From contig NZ_AVBG01000006.1 of assembly GCF_000770675.1 (NCBI RefSeq), forward strand, positions 1 through 64,000: 64,000 nucleotides of DNA, given 5' to 3'. The DNA comes from Pontibacillus chungwhensis BH030062 (GTDB taxonomy: Bacteria > Bacillota > Bacilli > Bacillales > BH030062). Under the pieces are notes generated by a model. It worked only from the letters and a program-made list of their open reading frames with translations, had not been told where the DNA came from and did not search any database. Shown here piece by piece: positions 30,301 through 38,447 of the stretch (positions within the stretch are counted from its first letter, which is position 1; every line of letters starts with the position of its first letter). The position numbers and the translations under genes are program-made.

Positions 30301-30492
30301 AAAGAAGGATTAGAAGGATCTCAAAACTTCGAGAATCTTTCAATCATGGCCTATACAAAAGAAGGAAATGAAATCAACTCAAAAACCAACTTCCTCCCCT
30401 ACACATGGGAGAACTGGAACGAACCAAAATCAGAAGAACGCTTAAAGAAATCCTATGACATTATGAAAGAAGCATTTGAACAAGCGGATTAA
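27307..30492 (+). CDS. Membrane-anchored glycoside-hydrolase-like protein
   Basis: 1061 aa. One N-terminal hydrophobic segment (residues about 5-23, followed by WWLLEPKQ) anchors it outside the cell. Residues about 30-370 resemble no family I can name. A TIM-barrel glycosidase-like domain follows (about 400-790): GLNIGMGKPGAFPG, NAIRVYTLHPPGFY, Glu in IIGIEWFPE (near 547) and Glu in LVAEFGVPGSRG (near 698) could be the acid/base and nucleophile pair. The C-terminus (about 800-1010) looks like a carbohydrate-binding beta-sandwich (HDERYLYLRLEMD, VIEVRVPWQLLN). GGGG lies before the ATG. It converges on the GT2 synthase gene and may trim its product. Catalytic assignment is inference. Confidence 0.75.
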   Translation: MKKWPFVLGGFLLILAFPFIWWLLEPKQPLETLIVDKTVPNESYREHKGLTWLLNYEKYTKADGDAYDTEQDYVGYHPGEKPETSSLPEDLSTYQMIYLTDTYGVYDADLKGDNSDGEKSTKITGGLTKEEAEKIEASLYENTATLIAEFNTFSSPTRDDARQTITNLLDIEATGWSGRYFKDLSKDASGSEIPKWAVRDYEKQQGQDWSFEGAGYVLVHRDNTIVVLEEDEHVSGEGIRATFTGQGEEQFGLKESPHYAYWFDIVKPYDSSNVMAYYDWDLTEQGKEKLSKHNIPNQFPAVTRTTKNDYPAYYFAGDYADMESLPPFYQYKGVANFRKWFSFDDSNPEPFYWKTYVPMLKDILKEAKTPPKEQKEETKKQVAHEDGVFYPTRVGEKRFEIYQNGEWKPALMKGLNIGMGKPGAFPGEAAITEREYARWFEQIGEMDANAIRVYTLHPPGFYRALKNYNEETDEPIYVFHGAWVEEEPLERHLDSFHEENTQSFKREISTLVDVIHGNAEVPEKPGHASGVYNADISEYVIGWIIGIEWFPEMVEKTNENHQDKGDYSGEYVYTEEAQPFEHWLASMMDYTIQYEMDHYNWQRPISFTNWPTTDFLEHPSEPLEEEDLVGVNPNVIHTNEDTFKPGMFASYHVYPYYPDFLNYDEEYLSYKDQRGENNSYAGYLNDLVSQHDMPILVAEFGVPGSRGKTHGNPFGWDQGHHSEQQQGEINKRLFEDIVAEGTLGGLVFTWQDEWFKRTWNTMELDNPNRRPFWSNAQTNEQQFGLLSFDRLKRTVDGKGESWQDAKLPSSGDGKIKSIATDHDERYLYLRLEMDKSFNFKDQSLGVAFDTIQDQGITTLTDGLTADEGVDFLLEVNGKEQAELLVDSYYDPFYYQYGESLSMIEQQPYASKKDNGEFHPIRLALNKELKIPTTNETIPFSSYETGKLQHGNANPESEDYNALTDYAIGENDQVIEVRVPWQLLNIKDPSQKEQMTDLWKEGLEGSQNFENLSIMAYTKEGNEINSKTNFLPYTWENWNEPKSEERLKKSYDIMKEAFEQAD

Positions 30493-30494
30493 CG

Positions 30495-30540
30495 AAATCA
30501 CCCCACTCGTTTATGTAAACGAGTGGGGTGATTTTTGTAT
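30495..30540 (+). terminator. Strong terminator between the hydrolase-like gene and the GT2 gene
   Basis: A 19-bp perfect stem (30495-30513 with 30516-30534; AATCACCCCACTCG core) is followed by TTTTT on the plus strand. It begins three bases after the stop codon. Confidence 0.95.
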
Positions 30541-30611
30541 CTGATATAATTTTTGCCCTTTATTATGTTTGTTCAAGAAATGGACAGTAACCTTGAAAGC
30601 TCAATATGCTC

Positions 30612-30850
30612 GGTCCGTTCATCTCCACAATAGCCAGGGCAGGCTTGGGGACTGCGAGACTCCCGCGGGAGAGAGAGCTAGACGAGACCCCACAGAGAGC
30701 GCCAGCGAACGAGGAGGCTCTAAAAGAAAGGGGAAGTTCGACTAAAACCGTCACGTCCTGTGACAACGTCGAACGACCCCACCTCGTGTGGGGCCGCAGG
30801 AAAGCGAGTTGTCCCCAAGCCTGCCCTACCACCTCATACCGTAACGGACC
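30612..30850 (+). repeat. Two-tier hairpin element, copy B (long form)
   Basis: Inner stem AGGGCAGGCTTGGGGAC (30636-30652) pairs perfectly over 17 bases with 30811-30827. Outer stem GGTCCGTT (30612-30619) pairs with AACGGACC (30843-30850), leaving 16- and 15-base arms. The core matches copy A closely (GCGAGACTCCCGCGGGAGA, AAGTTCGACTAAAACCGTCA), but both stems have different sequences from copy A. Confidence 0.9.
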
Positions 30851-30868
30851 ATCCCAATTTGATATCCA

Positions 30869-32287
30869 TTACTGCGATATCCCCTTTCGTTTCATCTCAC
30901 CCCATCCTTGCTGCTTCCTCACAACCTGCACAAGCCCAAGCATACGCCAGAATACAGTCAACGGACGATACCAAAACGTCTCAGACAAGGCATAGAGAAA
31001 CAACCGAACAATATGACTCTCTTTCGGATAACGCCTTAGGCTCCACTCCTCTAGAAGCACAGCCCCCATGGAAAGAATCGAACCGTATAGAAGCGCTAGT
31101 AAAAACATAAGGATCGCAACTTGTACATGAATAATTCCCGTTAGAACACCTATAGGCACTAGAATGTAACCAAGCAACTCAATCACAGGTCCTATAAGTT
31201 CGATAAAGACGAAATAAGGAACAGAGACCATTCCAATGCTGCCATATCGCGGATTAAACAGCATGCGCTTATGATGCCAAAGAGATTCGAATAACCCCCT
31301 GTGCCAGCGGCTTCGCTGCCTTTTTAACATTGTGGTATCCTCAGGTGCTTCCGTCCAGCAAACGGGATCAGGTACATAAACGATTTGACTCTTCTCTTTT
31401 TCTTCTTTCATTAAACGATGAAGGCGAACAACAAGTTCCATATCCTCCCCTACTGTTTCCCTCCGGTAGCCACCAGCGCGTATAACGGATTCTTTATGGA
31501 ATATACCGAAAGCCCCTGAAATAATGAGCAAAAGGTTGTGGCGACTAAGTCCAATTCTTCCCATAAGAAAGGCCCGCAAATACTCAATCACTTGCATCAC
31601 GACAAGAGGAGTCTTCGATAACCCAATTTCCATCACTTCGCCCCGTTCAATACGACACCCATTCGCGATTCGTATGCTTCCACCGGCTGCTATAACTTCC
31701 CCATCTGATTCAATGATAGGCTTCATGACTTTCAAGAAAGCATCTCGTTCTAATATAGAGTCCCCGTCTAACGAGCAGACATATGGATATCGAGAAACGT
31801 TAATCCCTGCGTTTAACGCATCAGCCTTCCCCCCATTATCTTTATCAACCATAAATACGTTGCTGTGAATAGAAGACTGATAGATTCCCCTGATGGATTC
31901 TGTATCCAATTGTTTCCGCACGACGCGAGGGATCTTTTTCATATCAAATTTATCAATCATAATATCGACAGTCTGATCTTTAGACCCATCGTTAACAACA
32001 ATGATTTCGTACTCACTATAATTCATACTTAAAAGCGCTCGAACACTATTATAAATCCCAATTTCCTCGTTATATGCAGGTACAATAACAGACACAGGCT
32101 TTGCATCAATGTTATCCAAATAATCTTCATAAGGTTCCTTTTGGTTCAGGCCATACTGCTCCCGAAGCTGTCTTGAAGAAATAACAAGCATGACGGAATA
32201 AAACCCAATGACGACAATCATATAGGCGACAAAAAGATAGGTAAATAGCTGAAAAAAAACGTGTATCACTGCTCCTATGATTTCCAT
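30869..32287 (-). CDS. Processive family 2 glycosyltransferase
   Basis: Membrane polysaccharide synthase, 472 aa. One N-terminal membrane segment, a GT2 catalytic domain and about four C-terminal segments. Catalytic signs are VIVPAYNEE, the Asp in VVNDGSKDQT, SLDGDSI, the ED of VGEDMELV and QRSRW, the QxxRW of processive synthases such as poly-GlcNAc and hyaluronan synthases. The ATG at 32287 is chosen as GAGGGGG precedes it; it overlaps the HEAT gene by 13 bases, so translation is coupled. The polymer made is unknown. The hydrolase-like gene converging on it and a c-di-GMP operon 6 kb away suggest an exopolysaccharide. Confidence 0.88.
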   Translation of the reverse strand: MEIIGAVIHVFFQLFTYLFVAYMIVVIGFYSVMLVISSRQLREQYGLNQKEPYEDYLDNIDAKPVSVIVPAYNEEIGIYNSVRALLSMNYSEYEIIVVNDGSKDQTVDIMIDKFDMKKIPRVVRKQLDTESIRGIYQSSIHSNVFMVDKDNGGKADALNAGINVSRYPYVCSLDGDSILERDAFLKVMKPIIESDGEVIAAGGSIRIANGCRIERGEVMEIGLSKTPLVVMQVIEYLRAFLMGRIGLSRHNLLLIISGAFGIFHKESVIRAGGYRRETVGEDMELVVRLHRLMKEEKEKSQIVYVPDPVCWTEAPEDTTMLKRQRSRWHRGLFESLWHHKRMLFNPRYGSIGMVSVPYFVFIELIGPVIELLGYILVPIGVLTGIIHVQVAILMFLLALLYGSILSMGAVLLEEWSLRRYPKESHIVRLFLYALSETFWYRPLTVFWRMLGLVQVVRKQQGWGEMKRKGISQ

Positions 32288-33330
32288 AAAGCCCCCTCGC
32301 TTTCTAACCACTGATGCGCCATATCCCGTGCATAAGGATCTTCGCTCGTTTCATATACGTGTGCTAAAATCATATCGCCGTCCTGATAAACGGTTAATGC
32401 CCCTCCCGCTGCCTGTCGAACAAACCAATTAGAGTCTGACAACAAGCCTACAAGAACAGATTTATACCTTTCCTTCTCGGTCACTTTAGCAATTCTGGCA
32501 ACCATCATCCGTTCCTGGAAGTAGTCTGATGTGGCAAGAGCCAGAACAGCATCATGACGCGACACATAACCGAATGTTTCCAAGACTTTTAATAGACTGA
32601 TCCGTAGTTCAATAGAGTCACTTTCAAGGCGATCTTCTAAAAAAGGGATCCGACTGTAATCTCTCGTCTCTCCGATCCATTCCACAACAGCCTGTTGGAA
32701 CGAAAGAGGGAGAGAATCACACTCGTCAATAAAGCGCTCCGTATCTATTTTAGGAAGCCTGCGCAGTACTTCCTTGTACAAAAATTTAGGATAAGGTTGG
32801 TGGGTACCTAGAAGATCATAAATAAGTTCTTTAGAACCAAGCGCGCTAAGTGTGCGTACCAGTTGGTAGTGCTCTGCTATATTTTTATACGTTTTATTTT
32901 TATATCGTTGCCACAACAGCTCTTGAAAGCTTTGAACGTTAAAATCTTCGATCTGATAAAGAGCGTTCATACGTAAACTAAACCGTCGGTGGTGAAGCAT
33001 ACGTGTATAGTAATCTTTCATCGTCCACTGAGCAAACGAATTCACCCGCATTTTCACAAAAGGATCTTTTAGCGTGGCAGTCAGCTCTTCAAGCAATTCA
33101 GCAAGAACTTCATAAACGATTTGTTCATTTTCGATAAGTCTTGGATGCCCTTCTTCTCCTGATAGGACAACTTGCTGGACGACTGGCTTTAGTTTATCTT
33201 TATAAGATTTTTTTCTTATTTCATATCGAATGTTTCTTCTCTTTTGGAAGAGTAGAAACATAAGGAATCCCATTAATACAAGTGCTAATGCAAGGACAAA
33301 AAGCGCGATCCAAATAATCGAAAAATTCAT
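32275..33330 (-). CDS. Membrane-anchored HEAT-repeat protein
   Basis: 351 aa with one N-terminal transmembrane helix (about residues 4-27) and a cytoplasmic part of alpha-helical HEAT-type repeats, clearest at FLEDRLESDSIELRISLLKV and LVGLLSDSNWFVRQAAGGAL. No enzymatic motif. The ATG at 33330 has AAGGAAGGA ten bases upstream; the longer frame starts without one. It overlaps the GT2 gene and probably scaffolds or regulates the synthase at the membrane. Function is inferred from architecture and coupling. Confidence 0.8.
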   Translation of the reverse strand: MNFSIIWIALFVLALALVLMGFLMFLLFQKRRNIRYEIRKKSYKDKLKPVVQQVVLSGEEGHPRLIENEQIVYEVLAELLEELTATLKDPFVKMRVNSFAQWTMKDYYTRMLHHRRFSLRMNALYQIEDFNVQSFQELLWQRYKNKTYKNIAEHYQLVRTLSALGSKELIYDLLGTHQPYPKFLYKEVLRRLPKIDTERFIDECDSLPLSFQQAVVEWIGETRDYSRIPFLEDRLESDSIELRISLLKVLETFGYVSRHDAVLALATSDYFQERMMVARIAKVTEKERYKSVLVGLLSDSNWFVRQAAGGALTVYQDGDMILAHVYETSEDPYARDMAHQWLESEGALWKS

Positions 33331-33395
33331 CAATGATACGTCCTTCCTTAAATGAATAATGTACATGGCAGTATATGGAGAATCGCTTCAGAACT

Positions 33396-34355
33396 TTACA
33401 CACTTCCGCGCTCGACTAGTTCAAATGGATAGATAGCTGAAGATGGGTTCTTACTACTCACTTTCTCAACAAGGGACATTCCCACTTCATGAAGAGGGAG
33501 TTCAATTGTCGTCAGATCAAGGGCTTCAGCAATAGGATGATTATCAAATCCAAGAATCGCAACATCATGAGGTACACGAATCCCCCGCTTCTCGGCTTCC
33601 ATCCTGAATCCTGCGGCGACCTGATCACTTGTAATAAGCAAGGCCGATGGTTTTTCTTTAAGTGACACATACTCATTCACCACGCGCTTCCCGTCTTCAA
33701 TCGTTAAGCAATTGTTAAATACCCAACTCTTCCGATAAGGTTCTCCTATGTATTCCAATTCTTCACAGTATGCTTTTTCTCTTAGACTACTATTTGTCCC
33801 AGTCCTTCGTCCAATACAATATCCGATGTGTCGATGACCTTTATCTATAATATAGCGCATTCCATATCGGAAAGCTTCATAATGGTCGACCGATACGCAA
33901 GGGATACGAGTGTGTTCCGACGACTCACACACCACAAGCGGTCCGAATTCCTGGTATGCCTCAACCGAGTTCCAGTCACTCGCACGAGACAGGATCATTA
34001 AACCGTCTATTTGCTTGCGTTTCAACGCTTCTAATGCCTTACTCTCTTCTCCCTTCTGATAATTGGTCTGATAAAATACAAGGTTATAATCACGCACAAG
34101 CGCTCGGTCTGCAATTCCATTAAGCAGCGTAGAAAAGTAGGAATGGTTAATAAACGGAACCGCAACACCTAGTAATCTTGTTTCTCCTTTAGATAAATGA
34201 ATCGCATTGATATTTTGGTGATACCCAAGCTCCTCCATCGCTTTCTCTACAGCCAACCGCTTCTCTTGTGTGACATAAGGATGATCGTTCAACACACGCG
34301 ACACCGTCGTCACCGACACCCCGGCTTGTTTCGCTACATCTCTTATATTTGCCAT
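33396..34355 (-). CDS. LacI family transcriptional regulator
   Basis: 319 aa. The N-terminal helix-turn-helix and hinge (NIRDVAKQAGVSVTTVSRVL) are typical, followed by a periplasmic-binding-protein-like effector domain with LLGVAVPFINHSYF and ILGFDNHPIAEAL. A sugar or sugar phosphate effector is expected but cannot be named. It ends 65 bases before the HEAT-GT2 pair on the same strand with no clear terminator between, so may be co-transcribed with them. A perfect operator-like palindrome lies 36 bases upstream of its start. Confidence 0.88.
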   Translation of the reverse strand: MANIRDVAKQAGVSVTTVSRVLNDHPYVTQEKRLAVEKAMEELGYHQNINAIHLSKGETRLLGVAVPFINHSYFSTLLNGIADRALVRDYNLVFYQTNYQKGEESKALEALKRKQIDGLMILSRASDWNSVEAYQEFGPLVVCESSEHTRIPCVSVDHYEAFRYGMRYIIDKGHRHIGYCIGRRTGTNSSLREKAYCEELEYIGEPYRKSWVFNNCLTIEDGKRVVNEYVSLKEKPSALLITSDQVAAGFRMEAEKRGIRVPHDVAILGFDNHPIAEALDLTTIELPLHEVGMSLVEKVSSKNPSSAIYPFELVERGSV

Positions 34356-34390
34356 ACCCTCACCTCATCTATATGTAAAAAGAGCTTGCT

Positions 34391-34406
34391 ATGAAACGCG
34401 TTTCAT
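34391..34406. promoter_or_regulatory. LacI-type operator palindrome
   Basis: ATGAAACGCGTTTCAT is a perfect 16-base palindrome with the central CG typical of LacI/CcpA-class operators. It lies between the LacI gene and the divergent 44-aa gene, so could control both. Confidence 0.75.
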
Positions 34407-34452
34407 ACCCTATAGTAAATTTAAACCAATTAAAAAGAAAGGAAGATTTACT

Positions 34453-34587
34453 ATGTTTATTGGAATTCTAACCCTACTCTTTCTATGTCTATTCGAATGG
34501 GGAATCGTCCACTACCTCCACAACCAAAACAAAGACCAACCACAAACCTACTACGAAACCATCTTCTACGACTTCCACGAAGACTAA
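34453..34587 (+). CDS. Small membrane protein of 44 aa, unknown
   Basis: ATG at 34453 with AGGAAG seven bases upstream and TAA at 34585-34587. The first about 18 residues are hydrophobic (FIGILTLLFLCLFEWGIV), a single membrane helix; the rest is polar with several aromatic and acidic residues (YYETIFYDFHED). It is divergent from the LacI gene with the palindromic operator between them. I recognise no family. Coding is supported by the ribosome site, the helix and the isolated position, without comparative data. Confidence 0.6.
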   Translation: MFIGILTLLFLCLFEWGIVHYLHNQNKDQPQTYYETIFYDFHED

Positions 34588-34603
34588 CACACTAAAGCAA
34601 TAA

Positions 34604-34693
34604 AGCGTGCCAGACACCCGTTTACGCTTTAAAGCAGTGAAGGGTGTCTGGCGCCCTTTCTTTCTTCACCGCACTGAAGGGTGTCTGGCACGG
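34604..34693. repeat. Cluster of three GTGTCTGGCAC repeats
   Basis: GCGTGCCAGACACCCG, then AGGGTGTCTGGCGCCC and AGGGTGTCTGGCACGG. The first is inverted with respect to the other two; spacers contain TTTAAAGCAGTGA, as in other clusters. Confidence 0.8.
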
Positions 34694-34710
34694 TTTACTG
34701 TATTAACGTA

Positions 34711-34746
34711 AAGAAGGTACCTGCCTTAATAGGCAGATACCTTCTA
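34711..34746 (-). terminator. Terminator of the aldo-keto reductase gene
   Basis: AGAAGGTACCTGCCT pairs with AGGCAGATACCTTCT (one mismatch) around TAAT; a short T tract follows on the minus strand. Confidence 0.8.
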
Positions 34747-34760
34747 GGTTGTTATATAGT

Positions 34761-35588
34761 TTAGAAATCAAAGTTGTCTGGGTCTGGGCCTACGCGGTGG
34801 TTTTCGTTCAGTTCTGTAATTTTCACCACTTCTTCGTCAGTTAATTCAAAGTCGAATACATCCGCATTTTCTTGAATGCGATGTTGTTTCGTTGATTTCG
34901 GAATTGTTACGATCCCAATTTGAAGATCCCAACGAATGACGATTTGCGCAGCGGTTTTGTTGTATTTCTGAGCGAGCTCTTGAATCACAGGCTCTTCTAG
35001 AATTTGTCCTTGCATAAGCGGACTCCATGCTTCTACTACAATGTCGTGCTTCTCACAGTAGTCACGCACTTCTTGTTGAGCAAGCTTCGGATGAAGTTCT
35101 ACCTGGTTAATGACAGGCGTTACTTCCCCATCCTTCAATAAATCATCTAAATGGTGAGGGTGGAAGTTACTTACACCAATCGCACGGATCTTACCGTCAT
35201 GATAAAGCTTCTCCATCGCCTTCCAAGATTCTTTATACTTCCCTTCAACTGGCCAGTGAATTAAATAGAGATCTAAATAGTCAAGACCTAGCTTCTCAAG
35301 GCTCGTCTCAAATGCTTGTAGCGTTTCCTCATAACCCTGGTCTGAGTTCCAAAGTTTAGACGTTACAAAGATCTCGTCACGGCTTAAGCCAGAATCCTTA
35401 AGCGCTTGACCCACGCCTTCTTCGTTCTTATAAGCCGCAGCTGTATCAATGCTACGATACCCGTGTTCTAATGCCCATTTAACAGCATTAATGACTTCTT
35501 CGCCATCTTCTGCTTTAAATACGCCTAACCCCAAACGAGGCATGTCTACACCATTATTTAGCTTGATTGTATCTTGTAAACTGTTCAT
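34761..35588 (-). CDS. yvgN: Aldo/keto reductase, YvgN-like
   Basis: NADPH-dependent reductase of the AKR5 type, 275 aa, in Bacillus active on glyoxal and methylglyoxal. The tetrad is visible: Asp in SIDTAAAYKNEEGVG with the Tyr, Lys in VTSKLWNSDQG, His in YLIHWPVEG. The cofactor segment IPKSTKQHRIQENADVFDF is present. The ATG at 35588 has GGGGAG eight bases upstream; the ATG two codons earlier is too close. It is monocistronic. Substrate is inferred from the family; the symbol reflects resemblance rather than proven orthology. Confidence 0.85.
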   Translation of the reverse strand: MNSLQDTIKLNNGVDMPRLGLGVFKAEDGEEVINAVKWALEHGYRSIDTAAAYKNEEGVGQALKDSGLSRDEIFVTSKLWNSDQGYEETLQAFETSLEKLGLDYLDLYLIHWPVEGKYKESWKAMEKLYHDGKIRAIGVSNFHPHHLDDLLKDGEVTPVINQVELHPKLAQQEVRDYCEKHDIVVEAWSPLMQGQILEEPVIQELAQKYNKTAAQIVIRWDLQIGIVTIPKSTKQHRIQENADVFDFELTDEEVVKITELNENHRVGPDPDNFDF

Positions 35589-35741
35589 GATCATTACTCC
35601 CCTCGGGTAGTTCTTGAGCTCATGTGCTCAGCTGTTTTAGCGTATCATCACCATAAGCATAAACACAAAAATTTCAGCTTAGCTATCACACATTCGCGCA
35701 GGGAGCAATCTCATCACGAACCCTTTGCTTGCATTCCACCT

Positions 35742-36467
35742 CTACATCCGAGTAATATCACTGCTAAACTTGTAGCGGTCCGCACGATACACTGATTTCA
35801 CGACTTCAAAAGGAGTCCCATCTGTTAATACCGAATTCCGCTCAATTACAAGCACTGGTGAAGAGAGCGGAACCTGAAGCAACTCCGCTTCCTGCTGATC
35901 CACGATGGTCGCTTGGATTACCTGTGTGGCTCTCCCTATCTGGTATCCGTGAGTCACCTCCATATATTCATAAAGAGATCCTTGCACAATTTCCTGATTT
36001 AACCCTGGAGCCAGTTTTGCCGGGATAAACGTCGTCTCAACAGCCATCGGTTCCTGGTCTGCAAAACGGATACGCTGAATTAAGAATAGCTCCTCTTCCT
36101 GCTTGATCTCAAGCTTCTCAGCCATCTCTCCTTGAGCCGGAACGACATCAAAATGGAGCAAACGACTGCTTGGCTTCATTCCCCGCGCTTTCATATCTTC
36201 TGTGAAACTCGTCATGCCTTGCAGCGTTTGTTCAATCTTTTGCTCGGCCACAAAAGTACCACGACCCTTTTCCCGATATAAGATCCCGTCGTTCACCATA
36301 TTCGTAATCGACTGACGAACGGTCATCCGACTCACTTCATAGGTTTCAGACAATTCTCGTTCAGACGGGATCATATCCCCAGGCGCAAATTCCCCTTGTT
36401 GAATTTGCTGCTTAATCCGCTCTTCAATCTGGTAATACATCGGCATAGGTGAACGCTTATCCAACAT
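35742..36467 (-). CDS. nagR: GlcNAc operon repressor NagR (YvoA), GntR/HutC family
   Basis: 241 aa with an N-terminal winged helix (PSERELSETYEVSRMTVRQSI) and a C-terminal UTRA effector domain. In B. subtilis the protein binds dre sites and is released by glucosamine 6-phosphate or GlcNAc 6-phosphate. The ATG at 36467 is preceded by GAGGAGG with eight-base spacing, so the longer frame is rejected. It is the last gene of nagP-nagA-nagB-nagR; a dre-like palindrome lies upstream of nagP. Confidence 0.93.
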   Translation of the reverse strand: MLDKRSPMPMYYQIEERIKQQIQQGEFAPGDMIPSERELSETYEVSRMTVRQSITNMVNDGILYREKGRGTFVAEQKIEQTLQGMTSFTEDMKARGMKPSSRLLHFDVVPAQGEMAEKLEIKQEEELFLIQRIRFADQEPMAVETTFIPAKLAPGLNQEIVQGSLYEYMEVTHGYQIGRATQVIQATIVDQQEAELLQVPLSSPVLVIERNSVLTDGTPFEVVKSVYRADRYKFSSDITRM

Positions 36468-36489
36468 GAAAAAAACCTCCTCACTAACC

Positions 36490-37215
36490 TTAGATTTTCT
36501 GATAGGCAGACAAGTCCACAATCAGCGTCACATCAGGATGGGAATGAAGAGCTGAGGCTGGGAAATCCTCACTCACTTCCTGAGAGAGAAGCCTTCTGAT
36601 CGCCTCCGCTTTTTTCTCACCGCTAGCGATAAGAACAATTCTTTTACTCTTCATAATGGATTGAATCCCCATCGTGATCGCTTGACTTGGCACATCACTT
36701 TTCGATTCAAAAAAGCGCGCATTGGCGTCTCTAGTAGAATCCGCTAAATCCACGACATGCGTTTCACTCTTAAACGAACTTCCTGGCTCATTAAATCCAA
36801 TATGACCATTGTGGCCAATCCCGAGTAGCTGAATGTGCGGCGGTCCAATCTTTTCAATTAACGCTTCATAACGTGCACACTCTTCCTGTAAATCCGGCGC
36901 CTGACCGTTTGGGATATGAGCTTTTTCTATATTCATATTAACATGTTGAAATAGCTGTTCCTTCATAAAAGTGTGATAACTTTGCGGGTGATGTTGATCC
37001 ACCCCAACATATTCGTCCAGATTGAAAGCTGTCACATGAGAGAAGTCCAGTTCACCTGCTTTGTAGCGTCTAATTAACTCCTGATAAGTTCCTCTAGGTG
37101 TTCCCCCTGTCGCAAGACCAAGCACGCTCTCCTCATTCTCTTCCATGCATAGTTGTAGAAGATCAGCCGCTTTTTGACTCATTTCTTGATTGTCTCTCGT
37201 TACAATGACCTTCAT
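36490..37215 (-). CDS. nagB: Glucosamine-6-phosphate deaminase
   Basis: Converts glucosamine 6-phosphate to fructose 6-phosphate and ammonia, sending GlcNAc carbon into glycolysis. 241 aa, the short Bacillus form. Motifs LATGGTPRGTY, NLDEYVGVD and LGIGHNGHIGFNEP are present. Its ATG overlaps the nagA stop by four bases and GGAGAGGAG lies inside the nagA end, so translation is coupled. Confidence 0.97.
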   Translation of the reverse strand: MKVIVTRDNQEMSQKAADLLQLCMEENEESVLGLATGGTPRGTYQELIRRYKAGELDFSHVTAFNLDEYVGVDQHHPQSYHTFMKEQLFQHVNMNIEKAHIPNGQAPDLQEECARYEALIEKIGPPHIQLLGIGHNGHIGFNEPGSSFKSETHVVDLADSTRDANARFFESKSDVPSQAITMGIQSIMKSKRIVLIASGEKKAEAIRRLLSQEVSEDFPASALHSHPDVTLIVDLSAYQKI

Positions 37216-38396
37216 GATAGCTCCTCTCCTTTACGGTAACTAATGATTCCTCTACAGATCGTTGCAACAACGTTCATCGCATCATTCATCAGCACGAAAT
37301 CAGCATCCTTCCCGACAGCAATGCTTCCTTTCCGGTCAAAAACACCAAGTTGCTTCGCCGCATTCGCTGACGTAATTTGAACAAGTTCGTGCTTCGTCAT
37401 ATCACTAATCGATTTCATACGCTTCGCCGCTTCTTGAAGAGTCAAGATACTCCCCGCCAATGTCCCGTCCTTAAGCCGGGCCTCTCCACCTTCTACATGA
37501 ACATCTTGACCACCAAGATCATAAACTCCTTCAGGCAAGCATTTAGCTCGCATCGCATCCGTTATCAAAATGGTGTGATCAGAGCCTTTTTGCTTGTAAG
37601 CAAGACGGATCGCATCAAGGTGAACGTGAATGCCATCTACAATTATCTCTGTCATCAGCTCATCATGCAGCAGCGCTCCTCCCACTACCCCAGGCTCCCT
37701 GTGGTGAAGACCGCTCATCTGGTTAAATAAGTGAGTCACATGCTTCGCCCCATGTGCAACAGCTGCTTTCACTTGAGCAAATGTTGCGTTCGAATGTCCA
37801 ATTGAAGGAACCACACCTTCATCTGATAAATACGTAATAAAATCAAGCGCTCCATCCTCCTCAGGGGCAAGAGTGACGAGCTTAATATGCCCACCGCTTT
37901 TCACTTGCCATTTTTGAAAAAGATCCACTTTCGGTGGCACAATGTGTTCAAGCGGCTGAGCTCCTGCTTTATCTTTTGAAATAAAAGGACCTTCTAAATG
38001 GATTCCAAGCATTTCAGCCCTACCATCTGGCTTCTGCCGCCCAACATAGCGCCCTGCATTTTCAACAGCTCGTTCAATCGCTCCATGAGACTGCGTCATC
38101 GTCGTACCCAGAAAACTCGTGGTCCCTTCTCTCGGAAGCACGCGGCTCATTTCTTGCAAAGCTTCTTCTGTTCCATCCATCACATCACAGCCGTTTGCTC
38201 CGTGAACGTGCACATCGATAAAGCCAGGAAAAAGAGTGAGTTGGTGCCCAGCCCCATCGATTAATACCTCCGCTTCGTCTTGCATTTCCGTTCCTATTTT
38301 TTGAATCATCCCGTTTTGAACGAAGACGTGACCGGATTGAACACTCCCATCTTCTAAAACAAGTTCCACATCCTTAATTACATAAATCTTAGACAT
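37212..38396 (-). CDS. nagA: N-acetylglucosamine-6-phosphate deacetylase
   Basis: Metal-dependent amidohydrolase that deacetylates GlcNAc 6-phosphate delivered by NagP; 394 aa. Metal and catalytic motifs: FIDVHVHGANG, HLEGPFIS, SIGHSNATF, HLFNQMSGLHHREPG and LITDAM. The ATG at 38396 is chosen because GAGGAGGG lies five bases upstream; the in-frame ATG 15 bases earlier has none. A hairpin separates it from nagP. Confidence 0.97.
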   Translation of the reverse strand: MSKIYVIKDVELVLEDGSVQSGHVFVQNGMIQKIGTEMQDEAEVLIDGAGHQLTLFPGFIDVHVHGANGCDVMDGTEEALQEMSRVLPREGTTSFLGTTMTQSHGAIERAVENAGRYVGRQKPDGRAEMLGIHLEGPFISKDKAGAQPLEHIVPPKVDLFQKWQVKSGGHIKLVTLAPEEDGALDFITYLSDEGVVPSIGHSNATFAQVKAAVAHGAKHVTHLFNQMSGLHHREPGVVGGALLHDELMTEIIVDGIHVHLDAIRLAYKQKGSDHTILITDAMRAKCLPEGVYDLGGQDVHVEGGEARLKDGTLAGSILTLQEAAKRMKSISDMTKHELVQITSANAAKQLGVFDRKGSIAVGKDADFVLMNDAMNVVATICRGIISYRKGEELS

Positions 38397-38414
38397 GTCA
38401 GCCCTCCTCATTAG

Positions 38415-38440
38415 AAAAGGAGAGCCGGGACTCTCCTTTT
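38415..38440 (-). terminator. Intercistronic hairpin between nagP and nagA
   Basis: AAAAGGAGAG pairs with CTCTCCTTTT across CCGGGA. On the minus strand it is followed by only a short T tract. It may reduce readthrough into nagABR or protect the nagP mRNA 3' end. Confidence 0.65.
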
Positions 38441-38447
38441 TTTTGAA

